The translations under genes and the position numbers were made by a program. Shown piece by piece: positions 46,387 through 54,898 of a stretch of 64,000 nucleotides of DNA (position 1 is its first letter; every line of letters begins with the position of its first letter). The notes below the pieces were generated by a model. It had not been told where the DNA came from, made no database searches, and saw only the letters and a list, made by a program, of their open reading frames with translations. Source of the stretch: an uncultured Verrucomicrobiales bacterium (GTDB taxonomy: Bacteria; Verrucomicrobiota; Verrucomicrobiia; Verrucomicrobiales; Akkermansiaceae); assembly GCA_905478925.1 (NCBI GenBank), contig CAJQKQ010000037.1:1-64000 (forward strand), read 5' to 3'.

Positions 46387-47460
46387 ATGTCCGATTTCCT
46401 GACCGTCTCCCGCGAAGCTCATGACCAGCTTGTCATCGCCGCCTACAAGTCCCGCGGGTTCACCGAAGAAGAAGCCGTTCTGGGCACGAAGCTTGCCGGT
46501 GAGGCAGCGCGTCACGGGATCCGCACCCATAATGCTCTCAAGGCGCTTCATCTGGATGATCTCTTCGGCTCGGTTATTGGTGGATGTGTGCCGGGTGCGG
46601 AGATCGAGGTGCTCGATTCTCGTTTCCCCGCTTCGGAAATCTGGAATGCGAACAAGAAGCTCGGCCAGGCAGTCGCCTACCGAGCGATTGACCGTGCGAT
46701 TGAGTTAGCGGATCAATACGGAATTGCCCAGATCGCCGTGGATAACTCGTTCCACTATCTCTGGGGAGGCGGCTACGTGATGGAGGCGGCCGAGCGCGGT
46801 TATTTTGCTTACTCAAACTGCACGTCTTCACTGGCTGAGGTAGTTCCCTTCGGAGGGAATTACCCGACGCTCGGCACCAACCCGCACTCATGGGGAATCC
46901 CTTCGCAGGAGGCCAATGGTTTTCCCATCGTGATGGACTGGGCCACCTCTACTGTGGCGATGGGACGGGTGCAGGCGCTCAAGCGTGAGGGCAAACAACT
47001 TCCTCCGGGCGCGGCAGTCGATAAGAATGGGCAACCGACCACAGATCCGAACGAGGTTTCTGCATTACTGCCTTTTGGAGGTCACAAGGGCTACGGGATG
47101 TCGCTGCTGAATGAAATTTTTGGAGGGCTGATCGGTGGATCGCTTCCGACCATCCGTAGTCGTGAGATCGCGGACAAGGAGGAGAAAACCACGACCGTAT
47201 TCTACTTCCAAGTCATCCATCCCGAGGCGCTTTCCGGAAGGAATTTCGCGAAGGGACGGAGTCAAATAGAGAATCTCAAAGCTGTAATCGACGATGTTCT
47301 CGGGCATGGCAACGACGGTGCGATGCTGCCTGGTCAAATTGAGGCGAAGGCGCGCAAAGCTTCCGACGAAGCGGGTGGACTGCACTTCACTCCGGCGGAG
47401 ATTGCGGAGTTCAATGAACTGGCGCGGGGACTGGATGTGGCGGAACTAGTGGGGAGGTAA
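46387..47460 (+). CDS. Malate/L-lactate/ureidoglycolate dehydrogenase (Ldh2) family oxidoreductase
   Basis: A 357-residue NAD(P)-dependent oxidoreductase of the YbiC/YlbC/MdH type, unrelated to classical lactate dehydrogenases. It has AARHGIRTHN near residue 38, AVDNSFHYLWGGGYV, GTNPHSWGIP, DWATSTVAMGRV and LLPFGGHKGYGMSLLNEIFGG, all family hallmarks. The substrate (malate, lactate, sulfolactate, ureidoglycolate) cannot be told from sequence. The ATG at 46387 (MSDFLTVSREAH) is preferred; an upstream in-frame start at 46339 gives a poor extension. The transcript ends in a probable hairpin terminator. Confidence 0.88.
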   Translation: MSDFLTVSREAHDQLVIAAYKSRGFTEEEAVLGTKLAGEAARHGIRTHNALKALHLDDLFGSVIGGCVPGAEIEVLDSRFPASEIWNANKKLGQAVAYRAIDRAIELADQYGIAQIAVDNSFHYLWGGGYVMEAAERGYFAYSNCTSSLAEVVPFGGNYPTLGTNPHSWGIPSQEANGFPIVMDWATSTVAMGRVQALKREGKQLPPGAAVDKNGQPTTDPNEVSALLPFGGHKGYGMSLLNEIFGGLIGGSLPTIRSREIADKEEKTTTVFYFQVIHPEALSGRNFAKGRSQIENLKAVIDDVLGHGNDGAMLPGQIEAKARKASDEAGGLHFTPAEIAEFNELARGLDVAELVGR

Positions 47461-47472
47461 TTCAAGCCGGCA

Positions 47473-47505
47473 GGGTCAATCCGGCTCGGTTGACCCATTT
47501 TAAAA
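47473..47505 (+). terminator. Probable intrinsic terminator after the Ldh-family gene
   Basis: The stem GGGTCAA/TTGACCC encloses an inner CCG/CGG stem and is followed by ATTTTAAAAA. It lies 13 bp past the stop codon. The T-run is short, so strength is uncertain. Confidence 0.6.
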
Positions 47506-47633
47506 ATCTGACAGGGAATTTCTGATAGCGGGTGTGAATCCTCCTTAAAAATTCACGTCTATTGCGAAAACGAACCGCTGTATTTTTGGGTTCACTCACG
47601 TCAGTGCCAGAGTGCTTTGAGCTTTTTGATTGG

Positions 47634-47664
47634 AGACGAGCGAGCCGCGTCGTCCCTACCGTTT
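47634..47664. repeat. GC-rich REP-like stretch next to the efp stop
   Basis: GACGAGCGAGCCGCGTCGTC and the following CCTACCG resemble the G+C-rich intergenic units found after other genes in the window, although arms here are imperfect. It lies 8 bp downstream of the efp stop on the minus strand. Confidence 0.35.
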
Positions 47665-47671
47665 TGAGGAA

Positions 47672-48241
47672 TCAGTCGTTCGAGCGACCCTGGTAGCTGC
47701 CGTCTTCGGTTTTCACGATGATGCGCTCGCCCTGGTTGATGAATAGCGGGACGCTGACGTTGAGGCCGGTTTCCATGGTGGCGGGCTTGAAGACGTTATT
47801 GGCGGAATCGCCTTTCACGCCTTCGGAGGACTCTGCGACGGTCATGACCATGGTCATGGGGAGTTCGATGGCGACCACCAAGCCGTCGGCGATGAGGAGA
47901 GTGTAGAGTTGGCCGTCGATGAGGTAGTTTTTGACGTCCTCGATGAGGTCTTCGTAGACGACCATGTCATCGTAGGTTTCCGGGTGGAGGAAGTGGTAGC
48001 CCTCGGTGTCCTTGTATGAAAACTCGTGTCCGACCTTTTCGAGATGGACGCCTTCCAATGAGTCGTTGGAGGTCATCCGGAGGTTGGAAACTTTCTTGCT
48101 GGCAACGCTGCGAACCGACATCTGCACGTAGGACGCCATGCGGGGAGGGGTCTTGAGTTCGTGCTCGATGACGAGGCAGACCTCGTTGTTGTGGCGGACT
48201 GCATGTCCCTTGCGGAGGCTGATTACATTGACGCTGGCCAT
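47672..48241 (-). CDS. efp: Elongation factor P
   Basis: A 189-residue EF-P, which binds between P and E sites of the ribosome and relieves stalling at polyproline. The three beta-barrel domains are recognisable, with domain II (YHFLHPETYDDMVV) and the C-terminal KPATMETGLNVSVPLFINQGE signature. The tip of domain I reads LKTPPRMAS, placing Arg at position 34 where Escherichia coli has the beta-lysylated Lys34. It therefore cannot be modified by EpmA/EpmB lysylation; Arg-bearing EF-Ps are rhamnosylated by EarP in some Proteobacteria or may work unmodified. It is divergent from the E1 alpha gene. Confidence 0.93.
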   Translation of the reverse strand: MASVNVISLRKGHAVRHNNEVCLVIEHELKTPPRMASYVQMSVRSVASKKVSNLRMTSNDSLEGVHLEKVGHEFSYKDTEGYHFLHPETYDDMVVYEDLIEDVKNYLIDGQLYTLLIADGLVVAIELPMTMVMTVAESSEGVKGDSANNVFKPATMETGLNVSVPLFINQGERIIVKTEDGSYQGRSND

Positions 48242-48443
48242 AATTGTGTACGGAGTGGTTAAGGGCTGGAAATCGGCTTGGCAAGGGATTTCATGGACCG
48301 CGGAAGGACGGGAGGTGGGGCGCCGTCGGAGTGTGCGATTTATGGTAATTGGTTAGGTGGCAAGGAATGCGGTTGCAGGATGAGGCGGAGGCGTCATAGC
48401 CTTTGGGGTGCCCGGTGAGGAAGATAATACCCATGTTGCTGCG

Positions 48444-49436
48444 ATGTCTTCCCAAAGGGAATTCCTGCGCTGCTCCTTCCGGGCCATGCTGCGTTCCAGG
48501 ACCCTTGAGAATAAGCTCTCAAGTCTCTACAAGGCGGGGAAAATCGTCGGAGGTGTGTATCTCGGCCGTGGGCAGGAAGCCGTCAGTGCGACTCTCGGAA
48601 CATCCCTGATCCAAGGGAAGGATTGCTTCGCGCCGTTGATTCGGGATCAGGCGGGGAGGACGGCCTTCGGCGAGTCAATGCTCGATTGTACGCGGACTTA
48701 TCTCGGCTCTGTCGAGGGGCCGATGAAGGGAAGGGACGGGAATATCCACCGTGGCAGGCCGGAGAAGGGGATGCCGGCGATGATTTCCCATCTCGGGGCA
48801 CAAGTGCCGCTGATCGCGGGTATGCTTTTCGCGAAGCGGATGAAGGGTGTGCTGGACGGCTGTGTGGGAGCGACCACCGTCGGCGACGGGGCGACCTCGA
48901 CCGGGGCTTTCCATGAGGGGATGAACTTAGCGGCGGTGGAGAATCTGCCTATGGTGGTGGTGGTGGCAAATAACCAATTTGCCTACTCGACGCCGAACCA
49001 CAGGCAGTTTGCGTGCACAGATCTTGTGGAGCGTGCGAAGGGATACGGCTTCAGCGGACACTCGGTGGATGGAACGGATATGCTTGCCTGTGCGAAAGTG
49101 ATCGGAGGTGCGGTTAGGACGGCGAGAGATGGGGGAGGGCCGCAAATGATTGTGGCGCATCTACTCAGGCTGAGCGGGCACGGGGAGCATGACGACGGAT
49201 CGTATGTTCCTGACTCCGCAAAAGGCGGGCACTATGGGAGGGACTGCATTGAGGTGGCGATGCGGCAATTGGCCGAGGGCGGGTATGCGGCGGTGAATGA
49301 AATTTTGTCATGGCAGGAGGAGGCCGCCGAGGAAGTGCAGAGGGCGGTGGCTCAGGCACAGCAGGAGCCCGTGCCCGATCCCTACCGCGAGGACTGGACT
49401 GCATTATCAACCAAATTTCCACTAACAAGCACGTGA
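48444..49436 (+). CDS. 2-oxoacid (pyruvate-type) dehydrogenase E1 component, alpha subunit
   Basis: A 330-residue thiamine-diphosphate enzyme subunit. The TPP-binding motif begins GDGATSTGAFHEG near residue 153 and closes with ANNQFAYS about 27 residues on. An earlier phosphoacceptor-like loop segment GRDGNIHRGRPEKG also fits E1 alpha. With the beta subunit it decarboxylates a 2-oxoacid and passes the acyl group to lipoyl-E2. Pyruvate is the likely substrate given the adjacent rex, but branched-chain 2-oxoacids or acetoin cannot be excluded. The ATG at 48444 (MSSQREFLRCSFR) is preferred over an upstream GTG at 48408. It overlaps the beta gene by 4 bp. Confidence 0.88.
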   Translation: MSSQREFLRCSFRAMLRSRTLENKLSSLYKAGKIVGGVYLGRGQEAVSATLGTSLIQGKDCFAPLIRDQAGRTAFGESMLDCTRTYLGSVEGPMKGRDGNIHRGRPEKGMPAMISHLGAQVPLIAGMLFAKRMKGVLDGCVGATTVGDGATSTGAFHEGMNLAAVENLPMVVVVANNQFAYSTPNHRQFACTDLVERAKGYGFSGHSVDGTDMLACAKVIGGAVRTARDGGGPQMIVAHLLRLSGHGEHDDGSYVPDSAKGGHYGRDCIEVAMRQLAEGGYAAVNEILSWQEEAAEEVQRAVAQAQQEPVPDPYREDWTALSTKFPLTST

Positions 49437-50398
49437 GCGTCACCTACATCGATGCAATCCGGGAAGCCCAGGAAACCTTGCTCCGTGAGGATCCGAGAGT
49501 TTTCCTCTACGGGCAGGATATCGCGAACTTCGGAGGCGCTTTCAAGGCCACCAAGGGGCTCTCGGATGCGTTTCCCGGCAGGGTCATCGACAGTCCGATC
49601 TCCGAGGATGCGATGATCGGGCTTGCGGTCGGTGCGGCGATTGAAGGGATGCGACCCATCGTCGAGATGCAGTTCGCGGATTTCTCGTCGATCGCCTTCA
49701 ACCAGATCGTTAACCAGGCGGCAACGCACTATTACCGGACAGGGATGCCGATCCCAATTACCGTGCGGCTGCCATCGGGCGGGACGCCGGGTTCGGGGCC
49801 TTTCCACAGCCAGAGCATGGAGGGGATCTACGCCCAGTATCCGGGGCTGGTGGTTGTGACGCCCGCGACTGTTTCCGATGCCTACCATATGCTCATCGAT
49901 TCGGTGAAGCTCGATGACCCTGTGCTCTACTGCGAACACAAGTTCCTGTATCGCTGGCTGAAGTCGAAGGCAATCAACGGCGACCATCTTCCCATCGGCC
50001 AGGCGCGGATCGCGCGACCCGGTAAGCACGCCACGGTGGTTACCTACAGCGCCATGGTTCACGAGGCGGTGCGGGCTGCTGACAGGTTGCAAGCGGACGG
50101 CTGGGAGATCGAGGTGGTTGATCTGCGTTCGGTGAAGCCACTGGATCTCGATACCGTTCTTGCATCCGTCGCGAGGACGGGGCGCTTGCTCGCCTTGGGC
50201 GAGGCTTTTCCGTGGGGCGGAGTGACCGCAGAGGTGGTTGCGAAAGTCACCGAAGAAGGCTTCCACCTGCTCGACGCTCCTCCGCAGAGGCTTAACGCCC
50301 GCGATACGCCCGTTCCTTACCATCCGAAGCTTTGGGCAGCCCACCGCCCGACGCCCGAGTCGATTTGTGATGCCCTGAGAAAACTTTTATCATTCTAA
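49433..50398 (+). CDS. 2-oxoacid dehydrogenase E1 component, beta subunit
   Basis: A 321-residue transketolase-like subunit with the usual features: VTYIDAIREAQETLL at the start, EDAMIGLAVGAAIEGMRPIVEMQFADF, HSQSMEGIYAQYPGL, DPVLYCEHKFLYR and the C-terminal VVDLRSVKPLDLDTV. It forms the heterotetramer with the alpha subunit. The GTG start at 49433 overlaps the alpha-subunit TGA (GTGA), indicating translational coupling; the longer open frame upstream is out of register with the alpha gene and is not used. The E2 gene starts 10 bp after its stop. Confidence 0.9.
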   Translation: MSVTYIDAIREAQETLLREDPRVFLYGQDIANFGGAFKATKGLSDAFPGRVIDSPISEDAMIGLAVGAAIEGMRPIVEMQFADFSSIAFNQIVNQAATHYYRTGMPIPITVRLPSGGTPGSGPFHSQSMEGIYAQYPGLVVVTPATVSDAYHMLIDSVKLDDPVLYCEHKFLYRWLKSKAINGDHLPIGQARIARPGKHATVVTYSAMVHEAVRAADRLQADGWEIEVVDLRSVKPLDLDTVLASVARTGRLLALGEAFPWGGVTAEVVAKVTEEGFHLLDAPPQRLNARDTPVPYHPKLWAAHRPTPESICDALRKLLSF

Positions 50399-50408
50399 CC
50401 CCAAGATC

Positions 50409-51641
50409 ATGCCGACCGTCCCGATATTGATGCCACAGCTCGGAGAATCCATCGCCGAAGCGACCGTAATACGCCTCGACGTGAAGGTCGGCGATGCGGT
50501 GAGAACGGATCAAGAGATCATTGAGGTGGAGACCAACAAGGCGGTGATGGGCATCACCACGCTGTGTGACGGGGTGGTTTCCGAAATCCGAGCCGTCGAG
50601 GGTGTTTCGTATTCAGTGGGCTCGCTGCTCGGGATGCTTGAGGTGACGGAAGAGGAGGTTGTAAGGACAGGTGTCGATACTACGGAGAGCATGGATGCCA
50701 AAAAGGCGGTTCAGCAGGAGCAGGATTCCGGGCAGGAGGATAACCTGCATTTCGCGATCGATGGTGATTCCTACGAGGAGGATCCGAGCATCATTCCCAG
50801 CGTCAAAGGACTGCCGGTGCCGACTGGTGTGATGGGAGCACATTACATTTCGCCGCGTATGCGTGCGCGGATGGCCGACATGGGGCTTCGGGAGGCGGAC
50901 ATTTCCGCGATCGTCGGGACGGGTGCCGGCGGACGTGTGACGGTTGAGGATCTTGAAAGATTCCTGGATTACCTCGAGGCGTGGCCGAGTGCCCCCGCCT
51001 CGCCGATGCGGATGGCTGTGGCCGATGCGATGAGGCGGAGTTGGACGAGACCGCTTGCGACCGTGGGTCTTCCGGTATTGCTCGACCGCTTGCTCGGTCA
51101 TCGGCGGGCGCAATTGCCGAAGCCCGGCCTGACCCTTTATCTGCTCCGGGCTTTTGCGCTGGCACTTAAAGAGCAGCCAATGACAGCAGGTTACCTAATC
51201 GGGGAGAAAGTGGTGCATCCACGCTCGTTTGACATTGGTGTCGCGGTGCAGGTCGAGGACGGTGTGGTGGTTCCTGCGATTCGGAAAGTGGATGAGAAAT
51301 CGCTCGCAGAGCTGGTTACCGAGTATGACGATCTTGTGGACAGGGCGCGCCGCCGGCGCCTGACCGAGGAGGATTCCCAGGGCGGGATTGCAACGGTCAC
51401 AAATTTCGGAACCTTCGGTCTGACGACCGGGACGCCGATCCCCCTACCGAATGAGACGCTGATTCTCGGGATCGGGGCGGGGAGAAAAACCCCAGTCTGG
51501 AGCGAGCAGGTTGAGACTTTCATTCCGGCCACCGAGGCGGAGCTGGTGCTGACTTTCGACCACCGTGTTGTGGACGGGGGAGGTGCCGGAGTGCTTCTGA
51601 AACGGGTATCGGAACTGCTGCAGCGGCCAGAAGACCTTTAA
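50409..51641 (+). CDS. Dihydrolipoyl acyltransferase (E2) of a 2-oxoacid dehydrogenase complex
   Basis: A 410-residue E2. A single lipoyl domain (residues 1-80) has the lipoylated lysine in EVETNKAVMGI (Lys44). An acidic linker follows, then a peripheral-subunit-binding domain (YISPRMRARMADMGL, VGTGAGGRVTVEDLERFL) near 145-185, and the catalytic acyltransferase core with FGLTTGTPI and the active-site FDHRVVDGG near the C-terminus. It transfers the acyl group to CoA. There is no dihydrolipoamide dehydrogenase (E3) gene in this operon; E3 is presumably encoded elsewhere and shared. The gene for Rex starts 11 bp downstream. Confidence 0.9.
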   Translation: MPTVPILMPQLGESIAEATVIRLDVKVGDAVRTDQEIIEVETNKAVMGITTLCDGVVSEIRAVEGVSYSVGSLLGMLEVTEEEVVRTGVDTTESMDAKKAVQQEQDSGQEDNLHFAIDGDSYEEDPSIIPSVKGLPVPTGVMGAHYISPRMRARMADMGLREADISAIVGTGAGGRVTVEDLERFLDYLEAWPSAPASPMRMAVADAMRRSWTRPLATVGLPVLLDRLLGHRRAQLPKPGLTLYLLRAFALALKEQPMTAGYLIGEKVVHPRSFDIGVAVQVEDGVVVPAIRKVDEKSLAELVTEYDDLVDRARRRRLTEEDSQGGIATVTNFGTFGLTTGTPIPLPNETLILGIGAGRKTPVWSEQVETFIPATEAELVLTFDHRVVDGGGAGVLLKRVSELLQRPEDL

Positions 51642-51652
51642 AAAATCCGAAC

Positions 51653-52294
51653 GTGGAAGAGGAACAAGGGAAAAGCCAGCGCTCGGATATCCCGAAGAAG
51701 TCGATCTATCGGCTTTCGATCTACCATCGCTGCCTCCAGAAGCTGAGTGCGAACGAGCAGGATACAGTCAGCTCCACGACACTGGCGAAGGCAGCCGGGG
51801 TGAAGCCCTCGCAGCTGCGCAAGGATCTCGGATATTTCGGCCAGTTCGGAACAAGGGGACTGGGCTATCCGGTGGACGGCTTGATCTCCACGATACGCGA
51901 GGCGTTGGGACGCGAGCACCTGCAGCCTGTCATTCTGGTGGGTGCGGGTAACCTCGGTTCCGCGCTGTTGCGTTACCAGGGTTTCCAGAAAGAGGGCTAC
52001 GAGGTTATCGCGGCCTTCGACGCCAAGCCGGAAGAGGCTCGCGCACGGGCACTCGAAATTCCTGTCCATGATGTCTCTGAATTGGAGGATTTCGTGACTG
52101 AGCACGAGGTAAAACTCGCCATCCTTTGCGTTCCAATCGATAAGGCTCAGGAAGTCGTGAATCGGCTGGTTTCCTGCGGTATCCAGGGAATCTTGAACTT
52201 TTCTTCGATCATGCTGGAGGTGCCGACAGAGGTCACGGTCAACAATGTTGATCTCGCGTTGGAACTTGAGCATCTCGGGTATTTTATCCGATGA
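51653..52294 (+). CDS. rex: Redox-sensing transcriptional repressor Rex
   Basis: A 213-residue Rex. The N-terminal winged helix (SIYRLSIYHRCLQKL and VKPSQLRKDLGYFGQFGTRGLGY) is nearly canonical, and the Rossmann domain has VILVGAGNLGSALLRY followed by VIAAFDAKPE and ILCVPIDKAQEVVNRL. Rex binds DNA when NAD+/NADH is high and is released by NADH. Its position immediately after the 2-oxoacid dehydrogenase genes suggests that it regulates them, although I did not find a clear Rex palindrome upstream. It starts with GTG at 51653 and its stop overlaps the next start as ATGA. Confidence 0.93.
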   Translation: MEEEQGKSQRSDIPKKSIYRLSIYHRCLQKLSANEQDTVSSTTLAKAAGVKPSQLRKDLGYFGQFGTRGLGYPVDGLISTIREALGREHLQPVILVGAGNLGSALLRYQGFQKEGYEVIAAFDAKPEEARARALEIPVHDVSELEDFVTEHEVKLAILCVPIDKAQEVVNRLVSCGIQGILNFSSIMLEVPTEVTVNNVDLALELEHLGYFIR

Positions 52295-52893
52295 GCCGTG
52301 ACGGAGAAAATTTTCCTAAGGAATCTGATCCATCACGCGTTACGGCAGAGAGTAATGGTTCTCAACCGTCTTGTCCGATGAAACCGAAAGATTTCGAACA
52401 CTTCATTGAAAAGGCGGTGGAGCAGCATGAATCGGCGCTCATTGGCTATGCTAGGACTTTTGTATATGACCTGGACCGTGCACGGGATGTCGTGCAAGAT
52501 ACTTTCATCCGGCTGTGCCAGCAGGATCCGGAAAAGGTACGGGATAGCCTCAAGGGCTGGCTGTTCATCGTTTGTAGGAACCGCTGCCTTGATGTTTTGC
52601 GGAAGGATAAGCGGATCGAGCCATTGGACGAACTGCGCTGGCAGAAGGTCGCCGGAAGCGAGACTGCGCCGGACGAGCAGGTCGAGAAGGACGAGCAGGT
52701 GGCGCATGTCATGCGTTACATGGACAGGCTTGCGAAGAACCAGAAGGAGGTCATTTTGTTGAAATTCCAACAGGGGATGAGCTATGCAGAAATCAGTGAT
52801 GTCACGGGCCTTACCGAGGGAAATATCGGATTTCTGATCCATACGGGATTGAAAAGGCTGCGTGAATGGTTGCCGCAGAAACAAGCGATTTGA
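52291..52893 (+). CDS. ECF-type sigma-70 family RNA polymerase sigma factor
   Basis: A 200-residue extracytoplasmic-function sigma factor. Region 2 (IGYARTFVYDLDRARDVVQDTFIRL and GWLFIVCRNRCLDVLRK) and region 4 (LAKNQKEVILLKFQQGMSYAEISDVTGLTEGNIGFLIHTGLKRLRE) are complete. The ATG at 52291 overlaps the rex stop. An internal ATG at 52378 (MKPKDFEHFI) is closer to conserved sequence and may be the real start, since the first 29 residues are not conserved. It is paired with the membrane-bound anti-sigma-like gene 1 bp downstream, the usual arrangement for ECF regulation. Confidence 0.88.
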   Translation: MSRDGENFPKESDPSRVTAESNGSQPSCPMKPKDFEHFIEKAVEQHESALIGYARTFVYDLDRARDVVQDTFIRLCQQDPEKVRDSLKGWLFIVCRNRCLDVLRKDKRIEPLDELRWQKVAGSETAPDEQVEKDEQVAHVMRYMDRLAKNQKEVILLKFQQGMSYAEISDVTGLTEGNIGFLIHTGLKRLREWLPQKQAI

Positions 52894-52894
52894 T

Positions 52895-54028
52895 ATGAAA
52901 CTGCACCAGGAAGATCCAAGATTGACCGCATATATCCTTGGCGAGCTAGCGCCTGCGGAGGCCAAGGCCGTCGAGCATGCCGTTGCGGGTGATCCCGCGC
53001 TGCAGTTGGTCTTGGCCGAGGCAGAAAAGACGCAGTCGCAATTGTGTGAGCTCCTGGGCGGCGGGGCGGATGAACTTCTCCCGAGGCAGCGCGAGAGCAT
53101 CAGGCGCGCGGCGAAGGAGGCTGCGCGGAAGGGTAAGGTCGAGCGCTTGCATTCACACCGCCAGGCGCGGAAAATTTGGCTGATTCCGCTGGCTGCGGCA
53201 GCGGTGATCGCATCGGGAATTTTCATCCTTACTAAGATACCGGCTCCGAAAGCGGGGGGAGGGAAACCGGTTTCCGCCAATGGCAAGGGTGTCGAAATGC
53301 AGCCCGTGAATCCGGGGGATGGGATTGTTCGGCAGTCCGGAGATGCCGTTCAGTTGCCACTCCAGGTGGGTAGGGAGAGCCTTTCACGGGTCTCGAATGC
53401 AGTTCGGGTAGCAGGCCGGAAACCTACAGTGGATGAGGTGAATATCCCGGAAATGCTCAACGCCTTTCCGCTTAAAGCCAACGGTTCGGTGGCATTGCTA
53501 AAGGGATGCAAGCTCGGGACTGAGATCCTGCCTTGCCCCTGGAAGCCATCAGCGAGCCTGATTCTCGTGGAAGTCCACGGAGCGAGGGACGGAGCCAGAG
53601 AACTTTCGGTGGAGTATCGCGCCGATGATGAATCCGTGATCTCACACCGAATTATCGGCTATCCGTCAGAGGCAGGTGAAGCTGGAGCTGCGCGTGCTTC
53701 CCGAATGGACAGCAACTCGACGATACTCCTTGTCATCGAGCTTGCTTCGAAGACTCCCGAACTCGGGGAACTCATCTGGTCCGTGGACGGGGTGGCGGCT
53801 CCGGAAATTCAGCTTGTCCACGATCCCGAGAGGGAGCCATCGGATGATGCGCGGTTCGCCGCGCTGGTCTGCGGCTTCGGCTTGTGGCTGCGGGGCGAGG
53901 ATCCCGTTTCTGTGGCTGATTCGGTAATTCTCGGCCTGGCAAGGGAGGTCGCCGCGGACGAACTTGTGGCGGACAGATACGATTTTCTAAATCTCATCGA
54001 TCAAGCGATGAAGTTGAACGAGGAGTGA
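52895..54028 (+). CDS. Membrane anti-sigma-like protein with YfbK N- and C-terminal regions but no VWA domain
   Basis: A 377-residue protein. Residues 1-92 are a cytoplasmic anti-sigma-like region (PRLTAYILGELAPAEAKAVE). One helix at 94-113 (IWLIPLAAAAVIASGIFIL) crosses the membrane. Residues 165-227 match the YfbK N-terminal region (VNIPEMLNAFPL, TEILPCPWKPSASLILVEVHG). Residues 236-377 match the YfbK C-terminal DUF3520 region (LSVEYRADD...HRIIGYPSE and GLWLRGEDPVSVADSVILGLARE). In YfbK-type proteins a von Willebrand A domain of about 180 residues separates these two; here only about 8 residues do. It starts 1 bp after the ECF sigma gene and probably holds that sigma factor at the membrane (inference). 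Confidence 0.75.
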   Translation: MKLHQEDPRLTAYILGELAPAEAKAVEHAVAGDPALQLVLAEAEKTQSQLCELLGGGADELLPRQRESIRRAAKEAARKGKVERLHSHRQARKIWLIPLAAAAVIASGIFILTKIPAPKAGGGKPVSANGKGVEMQPVNPGDGIVRQSGDAVQLPLQVGRESLSRVSNAVRVAGRKPTVDEVNIPEMLNAFPLKANGSVALLKGCKLGTEILPCPWKPSASLILVEVHGARDGARELSVEYRADDESVISHRIIGYPSEAGEAGAARASRMDSNSTILLVIELASKTPELGELIWSVDGVAAPEIQLVHDPEREPSDDARFAALVCGFGLWLRGEDPVSVADSVILGLAREVAADELVADRYDFLNLIDQAMKLNEE

Positions 54029-54034
54029 ATCGCC

Positions 54035-54778
54035 TCAGGGCGTCCTGTTGACAGGAACTTTTTTCCGGGTGAACCGCACCGCGACCTGATAGCCCTCGCC
54101 GACTTGAGCGATGCCGAGCATGACCGAGCCGCCGGTCTCGATGTGCCAGAGATGACTGGCGAGCATCTGCCCATCGCCGAGCTTGGATGAGGGTGGAAAA
54201 CCTGCATCCTGCAAGGGCTTGCCATGGATCGGTGTGATCAGCCCGATGAGCTGCGACCAGCAGGGTTTCAGGGTAGAATCGTATTCGGATGCCGACTTGC
54301 TCTCTGTCTGGAGGGTGATTTCTTTGAGCCCGCCCCTCTCGTCCCAGTCGAAGAAGAGAAAACAGAAAATTCCGCCTATCTCATGTTTGGTTCGGTAGAT
54401 TCCGTTGAGTCCCGTGCGACCGAAAAAAGTCCCGGCGACACCCGTTTCCACGATCTTGCTGGCCTTGAGCTTTTCGGTGACTGTGTCCCGACTGTCGCCG
54501 AATTTCAGGGTGTCAAACACGGCATTCGCGTCGGGCATAGGAATGCCGCCATCTACCGGGTGATTCATGTTCAGCCAGAGCCGGTCATCCTTGTGGAGCA
54601 TGGCGATATCGAAATTTAGCTTTTTTCCGTCGCTGCGGAGCAGGCTCACCGAGCTCTTTTCTAGGCTGACGAATTCCGCCTCGAAATTTTTCGTGCCATC
54701 GGAATTCGTCCATGTCCTTGTCTCTCCGGCCATGAGAGTGGCGGCAAGAAGGAGGTAGATGGAGATGATTGGGTTCAT
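54035..54778 (-). CDS. Secreted SHD1-like domain protein of unknown function
   Basis: A 247-residue protein with a signal peptide (MNPIISIYLLLAATLMAGE). Residues about 20-70 (TRTWTNSDGTKNFEAEFVSL...GKKLNFDIAMLHKDD) match the SHD1 (Sla1 homology domain 1) pattern common in secreted proteins of Planctomycetes and Verrucomicrobia. The rest, including VFDTLKFGDSRDTVTEKLKAS, is a region I do not recognise. The ATG at 54778 is chosen over one at 54805 because it begins the signal peptide. It converges with the anti-sigma-like gene, leaving only 6 bp between stops. Confidence 0.65.
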   Translation of the reverse strand: MNPIISIYLLLAATLMAGETRTWTNSDGTKNFEAEFVSLEKSSVSLLRSDGKKLNFDIAMLHKDDRLWLNMNHPVDGGIPMPDANAVFDTLKFGDSRDTVTEKLKASKIVETGVAGTFFGRTGLNGIYRTKHEIGGIFCFLFFDWDERGGLKEITLQTESKSASEYDSTLKPCWSQLIGLITPIHGKPLQDAGFPPSSKLGDGQMLASHLWHIETGGSVMLGIAQVGEGYQVAVRFTRKKVPVNRTP

Positions 54779-54898
54779 AAGGTCTTGCAGCTGTTTGGGT
54801 TGCATGTTTTACTTGGCGATGTCACCGCCGCGCCTTTGGCTTGAACCCCAAGGATTCATAAGGTAAGAGAATGGTCATACGAAGTCATATTGTAACGG

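Noticed and set aside
48242..48443. Search for a Rex operator between efp and the E1 alpha gene
   Set aside because: No inverted repeat close to TTGTGAAATATTTCACAA was found by eye, so no operator is annotated.
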